Of a stretch of DNA of 47,750 nucleotides, positions 8,250 through 16,866 are shown one piece after another. A program made the translations under genes and the position numbers. Location: NCBI GenBank assembly GCA_031283085.1, contig JAITCM010000086.1, forward strand, positions 1 to 47,750, in the 5' to 3' direction. Position 1 is the first letter of the stretch. The number at the start of each line of letters is the position of its first letter. A model generated the notes under the pieces. The model was not told where the DNA came from, did not search any database, and was given only the letters and a program-made list of their open reading frames with translations. Origin of the DNA: Chitinispirillales bacterium. GTDB taxonomy: Bacteria; Fibrobacterota; Chitinivibrionia; Chitinivibrionales; Chitinispirillaceae.

Positions 8250-9947
8250 TTATTTATGTTTCGCCCACAGCTTGTCAAACTCAACCAGCGGCACCGGCGG
8301 GCTGAACAGGTATCCCTGCATACTCTCGCACCCGTTGTCAAGCAAATACTGCGCCTGCGGCTCCGTCTCAACGCCCTCGGCTATGACGGACAGGTCAAGC
8401 GAGTGCGCCATTGTGATGATTGCCTTGACGATTTCCGCGTCGCGTGAGTTTCCGGGGATGTCTATGATGAACGACCGGTCTATCTTCAGCGTGTCGATGG
8501 GGAAGCGCTTGAGGTAGCTGAGCGAGGAGTAGCCGGTGCCGAAGTCGTCGATGGCGATTCTTATGCCTAAGTCTTTCAGTTTGCGCAGTACTGTCATAGT
8601 GTCTTCCGGGTTCTTCATGCTCATTGTCTCGGTTATCTCCAGTTCCAACAGGTCGGGCGGCAGCTCGGCGTCTTTCAGGGCGCTTTCCACGATGGAGACT
8701 AAGTTTTGCTGGCGGAACTGGCTGACGGAGAGGTTGACCGAGATTACGAAGGGTTTTCCGCCCTCCTGGCTCTTGCGGGCCTCCATGCAGGCGGTGCGCA
8801 GCACCCATTCGCCGATGGAGAGGATTAGGCCGGTGTCTTCGGCTATTGGTATGAACTGGCCGGGCTGCACCATGCCGAGGTCGTGGTGCTTCCAGCGCAG
8901 CAGAGCCTCGGCGCCGGTGATGCGGCCCGATTTTATCTCCACCTGCGGTTGATAGAAGGCGCAGAGCTGGGAGTGCCCGATGGCGTTGCGCAGGTCGTTC
9001 TCCAGTGAGAGGCGCTCCATGGCGCGGGTGTTCATGCTGGGCTTGTAGTGCTCAAAGCTGTTGAGGCCGGTCTCCTTGGCGCGGCGCATCGCCGCCTCGG
9101 CGTTCTGGAGTATCTGCACCTTCCCGTCGCCGTCGGTCGGGAAGATGCTTATCCCGATACAGATGGTGGCGTATATGTCGTGGCCGTCGATTTGCAGAGG
9201 TTCGGTGCAGGAATCGAGCACGCGCCGCGCAACCTTGGCGGCGTCCTCGGGGCGGGCGATTTCTTCCAGTATGATGGCGAACTCGTCGTCGCCCGACCTG
9301 AAGACGACATCGACGTCCCTGACGCAGGTGACAAGGCGCTCGGCGGTGGTGCGGAGAAGCGCGTCGCCCGCCTCGTAGCCGAAGGTGTCGTTTATCATCT
9401 TGAAGCGGTCTATGTCAAGGAGGAGGAGCGCCATGAGCTGGTTGTTGCGTCTCGCGTGATTTATCATGAATTCAAGCCGGTCTTGCAAAAGCAGGCGGTT
9501 TGGGAGCTTGGTCATCGAGTCGTAGTATTGTTTGCTGAAGGACTGCGACATCCTGCCGGCGGAATCCGCGAAGGTACCGACGTAGTTGGTGACCTCGCCG
9601 GCGGCGTTCTTGTGGGAGCTTACGGACAGCCACTCGCGGCATATCTCGCCGTCGCCGCGCCGGTTTATGATTTCGCCCTTCCAATTCCCCCGGCGCTTGA
9701 GCGTACGCCACAAAGCGAGGTAGAAGTCCGCGTCGTGGAACTCGGAACGCAGGATGAGCGGCGCCTTGCCGCGCGCCTCGGCAAGGTCGATGCCGGTCAA
9801 ACCGATGAAGCTGGGGTTGGCTGTGATGAGCTGCCCCTCGTGGTCGGTTATGAAGATGGCCTCGGTGGCGTTGGTGAAGAAAACGTCAAAGAACGCAACC
9901 TCGGCGTTTGTGCCGCCGTTGACGTTTTTGTTGATATGGGTATCCAT
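8250..9947 (-). CDS. PAS-GGDEF-EAL cyclic-di-GMP signalling protein
   Basis: The 565-residue cytoplasmic protein has a PAS domain (about 20-130), a GGDEF domain (about 145-305) and an EAL domain (about 318-560). The GGDEF signature is altered: it reads SGDDEF (about 218-223) instead of GGDEF or GGEEF, so cyclase activity may be lost or weak. The EAL domain keeps GAEALLRW (EAL at 347-349) and the DFGTGYSSLSYL loop, so it probably hydrolyses c-di-GMP. No transmembrane helix or signal peptide is seen. It lies downstream of glgA on the same strand, separated by a hairpin. Confidence 0.92.
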   Translation of the reverse strand: MDTHINKNVNGGTNAEVAFFDVFFTNATEAIFITDHEGQLITANPSFIGLTGIDLAEARGKAPLILRSEFHDADFYLALWRTLKRRGNWKGEIINRRGDGEICREWLSVSSHKNAAGEVTNYVGTFADSAGRMSQSFSKQYYDSMTKLPNRLLLQDRLEFMINHARRNNQLMALLLLDIDRFKMINDTFGYEAGDALLRTTAERLVTCVRDVDVVFRSGDDEFAIILEEIARPEDAAKVARRVLDSCTEPLQIDGHDIYATICIGISIFPTDGDGKVQILQNAEAAMRRAKETGLNSFEHYKPSMNTRAMERLSLENDLRNAIGHSQLCAFYQPQVEIKSGRITGAEALLRWKHHDLGMVQPGQFIPIAEDTGLILSIGEWVLRTACMEARKSQEGGKPFVISVNLSVSQFRQQNLVSIVESALKDAELPPDLLELEITETMSMKNPEDTMTVLRKLKDLGIRIAIDDFGTGYSSLSYLKRFPIDTLKIDRSFIIDIPGNSRDAEIVKAIITMAHSLDLSVIAEGVETEPQAQYLLDNGCESMQGYLFSPPVPLVEFDKLWAKHK

Positions 9948-10059
9948 GATAGTAATATAATAAAGACGGAGGACCTGATGTCAGATAAAATCAAATTCTT
10001 TAAATAGCGCTTCAGGAATTACGGCGGGAACGGTTTATTCGGCGAACGATAACTGGGTT

Positions 10060-10087
10060 TAAGGGGGAGGGCTTCGCCATCCCCTTA
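10060..10087. terminator. Hairpin between glgA and the PAS-GGDEF-EAL gene
   Basis: TAAGGGGGAGGGC pairs imperfectly with GCCATCCCCTTA around a TTC loop. It lies about 75 nt beyond the glgA stop on the minus strand. There is no strong T-tract, so termination is plausible rather than certain. Confidence 0.45.
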
Positions 10088-10160
10088 TATGAATTCGGCT
10101 TTGATTTTAAAGATTTTGGTTTACCCGCTCAAAATAGCGGTGGGCCGAAAAATAACGGTT

Positions 10161-11633
10161 TTATTTATGTCGAATAAAATCATAAATATTCAAATAATGC
10201 GTCCCCGGATTATTCCATGAGTAGTCCGCCTTCATCCCGTTCTTCATCAGCGTACTAAATTCCTCAGGATAATCGTAGTACAGGCCGATAGCCCTGTTCA
10301 TAGCCGATTCCAGCCCGGCGTTGTTCAGGTCGTTGAATGTGTATCCGTTGCGCATACCCATATCGACTTGAGCGTAGTCTTTGTCGAATACGGTGTCGGC
10401 CAGCCCGCCCACCGAGCGGACAATGGGGACGGTGCCGTACCGCAGCGCTATCAGTTGCGTTAATCCGCACGGTTCAAAGGCACTGGGGACCACCACCATG
10501 TCGGAGCCGGCGTATATCAAATGCGAGAGCTCTTCATTAAAGCCAAGCTCTATGTGGCAGTCCACGCTCTGTCCCAATTGGTTTCTCAGGTGGGCGAACT
10601 GTCCGGCGATGGCGTTGTTCGACGGCGAGCCGAGCAGTATGAACTGAGCGCCGCGTGACAGGGCGTAGTGGGCGGCGTGGCAAATCAGGCCGAGTCCCTT
10701 CTGTTCGTCGAGCCTGCCGATGTACGAAATGATGGGCTTGTTGCTCTTGTAGAGCCAGAAGCGGTCGCGCAGGGCGTCCTTGTTTTTGTATTTCTCCACT
10801 ATATTGTCAATGCCGTATCGGGCGGGGAGGAAGCCGTCGAGTTCCGGGTTCCACGTGCCGTAGTCCACACCGTTGAGTACGCCGCCGAATTTGCTTTGGT
10901 GGGCGTGCAGCGTGCCGCCCAAGCCGTGTCCCTGTCCGGTGTGGCGGGCTTCCCAGGCGTGTTTGGGGGAGACGGTGGTCACGAAGTTCGAGTAGACTAT
11001 GCCGCCCTTCATGCAATTGAGGACGGAGGCGTTGTTGTCGTCGCGCAATTGCGTGGGGCTGAAGTAGTAGTCGGGGCGGCCGAGACCCGTGGCGGCGAGG
11101 ATGTCGTGGCCGAAGATGCCCTGGTGCTTGAAGTTGTGTATGGTGTAGCATACGCGCTGGCGCCACATACCGTGGTGCTGGTATATTTCGGCGAGCATGA
11201 CGGGCAACAGCCCGGTCTGCCAGTCGTGGCAGTGTATGACGTCGGGGCGCTTTCCGCTCTTGAGCAGGTATTCGAGCGTGGCCTTGCAGAAGAAAGCGTA
11301 ACGCATTGCGTCGTCGTGGCAGCCGTAGAAAGTGCGGCGGTTGAAGAAGTTGTCGTTGGAGTGCGGCTCTATGAAGAAGCATTTGCGCCCGTGTACGAAG
11401 CCGAACCACACGGAGCAGTGCACCGCCCCGCCGAACCACGGCACCCAGAGGTCGTTATGGCTGACTGTCAACCCCCAAATCTGGTCGTAGCGCATACAGT
11501 CGTATTTGGGGATGATAATCTCGACGTCGTTTCCCCTGATAGAGTGCTCCCATGAGAGGCCGAAAATCACGTCCGCCAAGCCGCCGACTTTGGCGACCGG
11601 GGCGCATTCGGGGGCTACCTGGATGATGTACAT
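10161..11633 (-). CDS. glgA: Glycogen synthase (ADP-glucose type, GT5), GlgA2-like subtype
   Basis: The enzyme transfers glucose from ADP-glucose to the non-reducing end of alpha-1,4-glucan. I place the start at MYIIQVAPECAPVAKVGGLAD (11633), preceded by AAAGG. The frame remains open upstream to 11786, but that extension is hydrophobic and runs into the divergent gene's promoter. The product is 490 residues. KVGGLAD (about 15-21) binds ADP-glucose, HCHDWQTGLLPV and YIGRLDEQKG are conserved, and PSAFEPCGLTQLIALRYG carries the C-terminal ExxxxGL motif. The wording MYDCMRYD...DLWVPWFGGA...FFIEPHS closely resembles cyanobacterial GlgA2. Confidence 0.94.
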   Translation of the reverse strand: MYIIQVAPECAPVAKVGGLADVIFGLSWEHSIRGNDVEIIIPKYDCMRYDQIWGLTVSHNDLWVPWFGGAVHCSVWFGFVHGRKCFFIEPHSNDNFFNRRTFYGCHDDAMRYAFFCKATLEYLLKSGKRPDVIHCHDWQTGLLPVMLAEIYQHHGMWRQRVCYTIHNFKHQGIFGHDILAATGLGRPDYYFSPTQLRDDNNASVLNCMKGGIVYSNFVTTVSPKHAWEARHTGQGHGLGGTLHAHQSKFGGVLNGVDYGTWNPELDGFLPARYGIDNIVEKYKNKDALRDRFWLYKSNKPIISYIGRLDEQKGLGLICHAAHYALSRGAQFILLGSPSNNAIAGQFAHLRNQLGQSVDCHIELGFNEELSHLIYAGSDMVVVPSAFEPCGLTQLIALRYGTVPIVRSVGGLADTVFDKDYAQVDMGMRNGYTFNDLNNAGLESAMNRAIGLYYDYPEEFSTLMKNGMKADYSWNNPGTHYLNIYDFIRHK

Positions 11634-11766
11634 ACCGGTTTGCCTTTCGGATAAAAATAAAAGCCAAATTATTAAAGTCAGATTCAATGTCAAACATAAA
11701 TAAAATAACTTACGGGATGGGGATAATGTATATTTATTTTGTATTTTGATACAGGAGAGAAGCAAA

Positions 11767-12138
11767 ATGTCACTGTCCGACATCATAACAGTGTCCCTTG
11801 ACCGCTTTCACCACATCGCCAAGACCGAGACCGTCTTCGGCGAAGCGCTCAAGGTGGGCGATATAACGCTGGTTCCGGTCTCCAGGGTATCGATAGGCTT
11901 CGGCGCCGGCGGCGCCGGCAAGGACGATAAGTGCGGCGCCGGGGCGGGCACCGGCGGCGGGGTAACCGTAACCCCGGTGGCGCTGGTATCGATATCCAAA
12001 GAGGGCGTGGAAGTGCACCCCTTAACCAACGGCGACCTCGGCGACATCGGATGCCTGCTGGCCGCGGCGCCGGAAGCGGTAAAAAAATTAGCCAAAATAT
12101 TCAAAAAGAAGGACGACGACGCCGCAGACGACGATTAA
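11767..12138 (+). CDS. YtfJ/GerW-family protein
   Basis: The 123-residue protein starts at the ATG after AGGAGAG (an in-frame ATG 21 nt earlier has no RBS). Residues 25-100 fit the YtfJ/GerW family: GEALKVGDITLVPVSRVSIGFGAGG, then a Gly-rich loop and GGGVTVTPVALVSISKEGV. In sporulating Firmicutes YtfJ affects germination; in non-sporulating bacteria its role is unknown. The tail is highly charged (KKDDDAADDD). It is divergent from glgA, with about 130 nt between start codons. Confidence 0.85.
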   Translation: MSLSDIITVSLDRFHHIAKTETVFGEALKVGDITLVPVSRVSIGFGAGGAGKDDKCGAGAGTGGGVTVTPVALVSISKEGVEVHPLTNGDLGDIGCLLAAAPEAVKKLAKIFKKKDDDAADDD

Positions 12139-12229
12139 ATCCTTAGACAAACATACTTCCCCGCGCCGCGCGGTCATTGAGCGTAGTTGAAATGAAGCGA
12201 AAGCGATGCGCCCCAGGGGGGCGCTGTTT

Positions 12230-12260
12230 CTAGTTTACACAGATTTTGAGACAGTCTCTT
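12230..12260. mobile_element. Solitary IS-type terminal inverted repeat (remnant)
   Basis: The reverse complement of this site reads GAGACTGTCTCAAAATCTG followed by TGTAAACTAG. It is nearly identical to the left end of the MITE-like element at 35472-35503. The motif resembles IS256/mutator-type ends. No transposase or second end is recognisable nearby, so this looks like the residue of a degraded element. A short GC-rich, non-coding stretch (12139-12229) precedes it. Confidence 0.55.
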
Positions 12261-12282
12261 TAAAAGATTTAACGGATTTAAA

Positions 12283-13116
12283 TTATTTGCCTTTCGTCTC
12301 CCTAACCATATACTCCATTGTGTTAATAATCCACCACATATTATTCACGCTCTCGTACCTCCGCCCGCCGATGAAGTAGGTGGGCACTAGCTCCACCCCG
12401 TTCTTATTTCCCTCCGAGTGGGCGGCTTTGACGCGTTCCGCTACCGACGGGGACTCGGCTACGGACTTGAACTTGTCACGGACGAAGTACATGGTCTCCG
12501 CTATATTGTATACGGTCTCCTCGTCCACGCGCCCTTCCACGTGCGCCAGCGCCAGCATGATGTCCGCGAAACGGCCCATATCGTGCGCCGCTACCAGGGC
12601 CTTGTTGACGCCGGTGATGCCGAAGGGCTTGGCCACGATTTTTACCTTGCCCTTGAGACTGCCGGCGTTGACCTCCCGGTAAAGCTCGGCGAAGTTCCTC
12701 TTGCAGAGCGGGCACGTTCCGGAGAAGTACATCACAACGGTCAGCGGCGCGGAGGCGTCGCCGATCAGCGGCCAGCCTTTTATGTCGGCGGCGTACTTCG
12801 TTTTGCCCGCCAGCGTTTCATAGTGCGATTTCAGCGCGTTGCCGTAGACGCTGTCGTGGGGGGCGCCGCTGATGCTGTCCATCCACTCGACGAAAGAGTT
12901 TAGCCGCTCACCCACCGGGCATCCGGGATTTTTCGCCGCGGCGGGGAGCTTGGACTTGCAGGCCTCTACGTAGTAGTCTCTCTGCAAAGAGTCCAAATAC
13001 CTGTTCTTCAGGGCGGCGTCCGCGGGAACGGAGAGCGTGTGGATTGTCAGGATTAACGCCGGCAGTACCAGCGCCGGTATTGACGGTATCAATGCGGAAA
13101 AGTAATTTCTTTTCAT
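12283..13116 (-). CDS. DsbA-like thioredoxin-fold periplasmic protein
   Basis: The 277-residue protein has an N-terminal hydrophobic signal or anchor (SALIPSIPALVLPALILTI, about 7-25). A thioredoxin-fold DsbA-like domain starts near residue 120 with PLTVVMYFSGTCPLCKRNF, whose active site is CPLC. The cis-Pro loop is VPTYFIGGRRY near residue 245. It probably exchanges disulfides in exported proteins. The order signal, about 90-residue helical insert, thioredoxin domain is like DsbA/DsbG-family proteins. Whether it acts as oxidase, reductase or isomerase cannot be told. No DsbB or DsbD partner is in view. Confidence 0.82.
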   Translation of the reverse strand: MKRNYFSALIPSIPALVLPALILTIHTLSVPADAALKNRYLDSLQRDYYVEACKSKLPAAAKNPGCPVGERLNSFVEWMDSISGAPHDSVYGNALKSHYETLAGKTKYAADIKGWPLIGDASAPLTVVMYFSGTCPLCKRNFAELYREVNAGSLKGKVKIVAKPFGITGVNKALVAAHDMGRFADIMLALAHVEGRVDEETVYNIAETMYFVRDKFKSVAESPSVAERVKAAHSEGNKNGVELVPTYFIGGRRYESVNNMWWIINTMEYMVRETKGK

Positions 13117-13177
13117 AACGCGCCCTGCCTTTTTAACATTTTTAATTATATGGTTGCCAATCGCCCGTTATTCGGCG

Positions 13178-15382
13178 CTACCTGTTCTTAAAGTGCTCCG
13201 CCAGATTATCCAGCTGTCCCTTGGTGGGTTTGACCTTTGACCCGCCGGACGCGTGCTGCTTACCCGCGCCGCCGATGTTTTTGAGCGACAGCGATATCCG
13301 GCGCTTCTTTGTGTCAACTTTCAGTATGCGCACGTCCACCCTGTCGCCTACCGAGACTACCTGGTCGGGCGTTTCCACGTATTGGTCGGTCAGCTGCGAA
13401 ATGTGTATCAGGCCGTCGCAGACGGCGTTTATGTTTACGAATACGCCGAACGGGGTGATGTTTGTCACCCGGCCGGAGACTACGGCGCCCTCCTTGACGT
13501 CGCCCAATTTTACCCGCCGCTTGGACTTCTGCGAGACGATGCCCTGGTAGCGCTGGGCTACTTGCAGCTGCGTGACGAGTTTCTTCCTCACGTAGGTCCT
13601 CTGCGCGGGGTCGTCTATCGATTGCGAGAGCAGTACCTCCGGGTTTGCGATTATGGTTTCACGGGAGACCGTGAGGTCGTTTACCGCCTGTTCTATGAAC
13701 GGGAACTGGTCGGGGTGAACGGCCGACCTGTCTATGGGATTTTCGGCGTTCGGTATGAGCACGAAGCCGGCAATGTTTCTGAAAGCGGTTTCCGTCATGC
13801 CTTTAACCTGCAGCAGGTCGTTTTTGGAGCAGACAGGGTCGGCGGCGTCGTGCGCCTTAATAGCCGCGAGCAGCTCCTTTGTGGCGCAGCGGAATTTTGC
13901 GACAGGCGAGTCGGCGACGTCTTTTATGGATGTGCCGGCGAGCAGCTGCGCGTACTCGACTACGCTGTCGACCGCCTCGGTGAACTTTTCGGAGCGCAGC
14001 GACTTTTGCAGCCGGTGCACCGTGTAGAATGAGAGGCCCAATCGCGTGATGAGCGAGACCGGTTGCAGGAATGTAATCGCCAGACCGTAGAGCGACTTGG
14101 CGCGTGAATCGAGTATCGCGAACTCGCGCTGCTTCATGTACTCGGAGGCGCACGGGTCGCAGCTTGCGGGGGCGGGCTTCATCTTTGTGACCTCTACGGG
14201 GTTGGTGAGGCAGTCGTTTGCCTGCTTTATGAAGCTGTCCGGGATTTCGGCGGCGCCCTCCTTATACAGTATGCGCGACGGTCTGTGGCGGCTGAAGAAC
14301 TGGCGCATACGTTCCGTGAGGAACGAGCGCCCGTCGCCGCCTGGTTTTTTCTCAGTGGTCGCGCCCAGGAAGCTGCCGCTTGCGCTCACCGCCACCACTG
14401 TGTAATCCTTTTTGGCGGACATATCCACCACGAACACGGGGGGCGCCGACCGCTCGTCGGCGAACCTCTTTGACAGCTCGTTCACTATCTCCTTTTTCGC
14501 CCAACTCTCGGCCTGCTCCCGTATGCCCTCTTTCACGTCCTGTTCTATGGAGGGTTGCAGCAGGCGTTGCCACATATCGTCTATGATTTCGCAGATACAG
14601 TAGAAGGAGGTTGAGTCCGGGTTTGTGATGAAGTGCTGGCGGAACAGTTCGGTCATTCGGAAGAGTTGGACGTTGAGTTTGAACTTTATGATTTTTTCAT
14701 CTTCCGCGGCGAATAGTGTAAGCAGTTCTTCGTTTGTGAATTCGTTTACGGGTATGAGTTTGTCGGCGTACTTGCCGTATCTTTCGTCTTTGCGGTTTTT
14801 GGGGATGATTTCGAAAAAGCCGTCGTCGCGCATAAACTCCCGTGCCATCGTCCTGACGGTGTCGTCGTAGGCGAAGCGTTCGGCGAGGAGGTCTTTGACC
14901 GCCTGTACGACGTCGGCGGCGCTTTTGAGCGACGGGTCTTTGCCGATGTAGGCCTCCGCCATCGCCTCGATGGTTTTTTTCCCTTCGGTCTGCGCCGCTA
15001 TAAGGTCGGCGAGGTCGTCAATGCCCTTTTTGGCGGCCAATTGCCCCTTGCTCTTGGGGTTGGGGCGCAGCGGTATGAGTATGTCGTCGAGCACGTGCGT
15101 GTCGGAGACGATGCCGATGCGCTTTTCGAGCGCCGGCGTCAGCTTGCCCACTTTCTTGTAGGCGTTGACCACGCGCTTTCGCTTGACCGATATCTCCTCC
15201 ATATCGGCGAGGAAAGCGTAAGCCTCCCGAATGGCGGTAATATCGGCGGCGTTCGCGAGGTACGGGTTGTACTCAGCCAGGTAATACGGCGAGTCGCCCC
15301 TCTCGTACGCGGCGCAGAGAAGGTCGGCCAAGTCGTGGGGCAATCCCCATCTTTCGCTTATTTGTTTAGAATACTCTATCAT
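13178..15382 (-). CDS. Divergent Tex-like S1 RNA-binding protein
   Basis: The 734-residue protein follows the Tex domain order. It has an N-terminal helical region, a YqgF/RNase H-like middle (PPVFVVDMSAKKDYTVVAVS), helix-hairpin-helix segments and a C-terminal S1 domain (about 640-710, VSGRVTNITPFGVFVNINAV). A segment reading LLQVKGMTETAFRNIAGF, then PNAENPIDRSAVHP, aligns with KKVPGLGDKKFQMAAGF, then PGAQNPLDDSAVHP, in canonical Tex at 22505-24652. The RNase H-like part lacks the canonical GLDPGFRSG motif. Tex proteins bind RNA and affect transcription and stress responses. The role of this paralogue is unknown. Confidence 0.82.
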   Translation of the reverse strand: MIEYSKQISERWGLPHDLADLLCAAYERGDSPYYLAEYNPYLANAADITAIREAYAFLADMEEISVKRKRVVNAYKKVGKLTPALEKRIGIVSDTHVLDDILIPLRPNPKSKGQLAAKKGIDDLADLIAAQTEGKKTIEAMAEAYIGKDPSLKSAADVVQAVKDLLAERFAYDDTVRTMAREFMRDDGFFEIIPKNRKDERYGKYADKLIPVNEFTNEELLTLFAAEDEKIIKFKLNVQLFRMTELFRQHFITNPDSTSFYCICEIIDDMWQRLLQPSIEQDVKEGIREQAESWAKKEIVNELSKRFADERSAPPVFVVDMSAKKDYTVVAVSASGSFLGATTEKKPGGDGRSFLTERMRQFFSRHRPSRILYKEGAAEIPDSFIKQANDCLTNPVEVTKMKPAPASCDPCASEYMKQREFAILDSRAKSLYGLAITFLQPVSLITRLGLSFYTVHRLQKSLRSEKFTEAVDSVVEYAQLLAGTSIKDVADSPVAKFRCATKELLAAIKAHDAADPVCSKNDLLQVKGMTETAFRNIAGFVLIPNAENPIDRSAVHPDQFPFIEQAVNDLTVSRETIIANPEVLLSQSIDDPAQRTYVRKKLVTQLQVAQRYQGIVSQKSKRRVKLGDVKEGAVVSGRVTNITPFGVFVNINAVCDGLIHISQLTDQYVETPDQVVSVGDRVDVRILKVDTKKRRISLSLKNIGGAGKQHASGGSKVKPTKGQLDNLAEHFKNR

Positions 15383-15500
15383 TCGCGGTTATTTTGAGGA
15401 ATTGGGTTTTGTGGTTATTATTTTATGGAACCTTATAGAATATATATCATGCGCAACTCGGTACGCAATACAAAGTAAAAAATTTTTTTTAAACAAAAAA

Positions 15501-15521
15501 GGGCAGGTCTGAGACCTGCCC
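15501..15521 (-). terminator. Rho-independent terminator of the H1-like gene
   Basis: GGGCAGGT pairs perfectly with ACCTGCCC around a 5-nt loop. Read on the minus strand, the hairpin lies about 27 nt past the stop of the gene at 15548-15826 and is followed by TTTTTTGTTT. Confidence 0.88.
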
Positions 15522-15547
15522 GGCAAATCCAAGAACGGCAAAACCGG

Positions 15548-15826
15548 CTATTTCGCCTTTTTCGCGCTCTTTTTCTTTGTCGTTTTTTTCTTCGCCGTGG
15601 TGGCTTTCTTCACGGTCTTCTTGACCGGAGCCTTCTTCGCGGTCTTTTTCTTCGTCACGCGCTTCTTAGTCGCCGCCGCGCCCGCCGCCGTCGCCTTCTT
15701 CGCGGACTTCTTCTTCGTCACGCGCTTCTTAGCCGCCGTCGCTTTCTTCACGGACTTCTTTTTCGTCACGCGCTTCTTAGCCGGCGCCGTTTCGGCTCCG
15801 ACACTGTTCTTTGCTGGTCTTGCCAT
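15548..15826 (-). CDS. Histone H1-like Lys/Ala-rich DNA-binding protein
   Basis: The 92-residue protein is built of repeats of the type KKRVTKKKSxKKAT, with about a third Lys plus Arg. It has no aromatic residues and no acidic residue after the first dozen. This is the composition of eukaryotic H1 tails and of bacterial H1-like proteins (Hc1/Hc2, AlgP-like), which bind DNA non-specifically and condense the nucleoid. A strong AGGAGG lies upstream of the ATG and a clear terminator follows, so it is probably a highly expressed single gene. Repeat number is likely variable between strains. Confidence 0.85.
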   Translation of the reverse strand: MARPAKNSVGAETAPAKKRVTKKKSVKKATAAKKRVTKKKSAKKATAAGAAATKKRVTKKKTAKKAPVKKTVKKATTAKKKTTKKKSAKKAK

Positions 15827-15881
15827 ACCGCTACCTCCTGAATAAAGGTTACATGAATAGGTTTATATTATTGAAATACGG

Positions 15882-16562
15882 TTACAAATCGAAACTCGAA
15901 ACGGACTCACCTTTCTTTAAGCGTTCGGTAATCACCCGCACGGCCTCTTTCGGGTCGTCCGTGATATGTATCAACGGAATATCGTTAGCGTCAATGTACC
16001 CGGTCTCGTCGAGCATCTTGGTTTTCAGCCAGTCGACAAGACCCGTCCAGTAATCTTTCCCCATAAGAACAAGGGGCATGGCGTCTACCTTGCGCGTTTG
16101 CACGAGGGTAAGGGTCTCAAACATCTCGTCGAGCGTGCCGAACCCGCCGGGCATAACGATAACGGCCGACGTATACTTCAGGAACATAACCTTGCGTACG
16201 AAGAAGTGTTTGAAGTTGAGCATCGTTTTTATATACGGATTGGGGTGCTGTTCGAACGGAAGCTGGATGTTGAGCCCGATGGAGATGCCGCCCTCATCGT
16301 GAGCGCCGCGGTTCGCGGCTTCCATTATGCCCGGACCGCCGCCCGTAATCACGCCGAAACCGCCGCGTGAAACTTCCCTCGCGACATCGACCGTCAACCT
16401 GTAATGCGGATGGTCAACGGATGTCCGCGCGCTGCCGAAGATAGTCACGCAACGACCGAATTTAGAGAGGGTTTCAAACCCTTCCACGAACTCGGCCATT
16501 ATCCGAAATATACGCCACACATCTTCGTGCATCGTGCCCTGCGCCTGCGTTTGGTCCGCCAT
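15882..16562 (-). CDS. LOG-family (TIGR00730) nucleotide 5'-monophosphate phosphoribohydrolase
   Basis: The 226-residue Rossmann-fold protein has both LOG motifs: GGGPGIMEAANRGAHDEGG (about residues 73-91) and PGGFGTLDEMFETLTLVQTRK (about 137-157, the PGGxGTxxE motif). LOG proteins release ribose 5-phosphate from nucleoside or cytokinin monophosphates; in bacteria without cytokinins the substrate is often AMP or similar. The length and lack of signal peptide fit. The ATG follows AAAGGA. It is monocistronic. Confidence 0.9.
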   Translation of the reverse strand: MADQTQAQGTMHEDVWRIFRIMAEFVEGFETLSKFGRCVTIFGSARTSVDHPHYRLTVDVAREVSRGGFGVITGGGPGIMEAANRGAHDEGGISIGLNIQLPFEQHPNPYIKTMLNFKHFFVRKVMFLKYTSAVIVMPGGFGTLDEMFETLTLVQTRKVDAMPLVLMGKDYWTGLVDWLKTKMLDETGYIDANDIPLIHITDDPKEAVRVITERLKKGESVSSFDL

Positions 16563-16866
16563 TTTGTCCTTTCCTTACCGTTTAAGCGTCCGTCCCGAAT
16601 AACCCCGCGCTATACCGCCTGTAGTGTACCGGCCGTCTCCCAACCACTATATAAATTAAAATCCGCACTCGAACGATTACAAGTTTTTTTGATATGAAAT
16701 AAAAAAAAATATATTTTTTATTAACGGCCCGTTCGGCGGATTTTTGCTTTAATAGACAAATGAGAATAACATTTTTTAATAAAAGTATTGATAATCAACA
16801 ATAATATTAATATTTTTATTACGAAAAACATAACTTTTTACCGTCGTCAACAAGGCGGGCACGGCA
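16563..16866. other. AT-rich divergent intergenic region
   Basis: About 300 nt lie between the divergent LOG and L,D-transpeptidase genes. There is no ORF with an RBS and no RNA gene that I can see. The right half is very AT-rich and holds the candidate promoter at 16788-16816. Confidence 0.6.
16788..16816 (+). promoter_or_regulatory. Candidate sigma-70 promoter for the L,D-transpeptidase
   Basis: TTGATA and TATTTT lie 17 nt apart, 50 nt before the start codon, in an AT-rich stretch. Chance matches are likely in such sequence, so confidence is limited. Confidence 0.35.

Noticed and set aside
9048-10007. Long plus-strand open frame of about 319 codons opposite the PAS-GGDEF-EAL gene
   Set aside because: It is antisense to a clearly recognised protein, has no RBS and no known domain; its length follows from the codon bias of the minus-strand gene.
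10668-11555. Long plus-strand open frame of about 295 codons opposite glgA
   Set aside because: It lies wholly within glgA and is composed of Val/Ala/Glu-rich antisense codons without any family features.
13253-14032. Plus-strand open frame of 259 codons opposite the Tex-like gene
   Set aside because: Antisense shadow of a real gene; no RBS and Tyr/Val/Arg-rich composition typical of such shadows.
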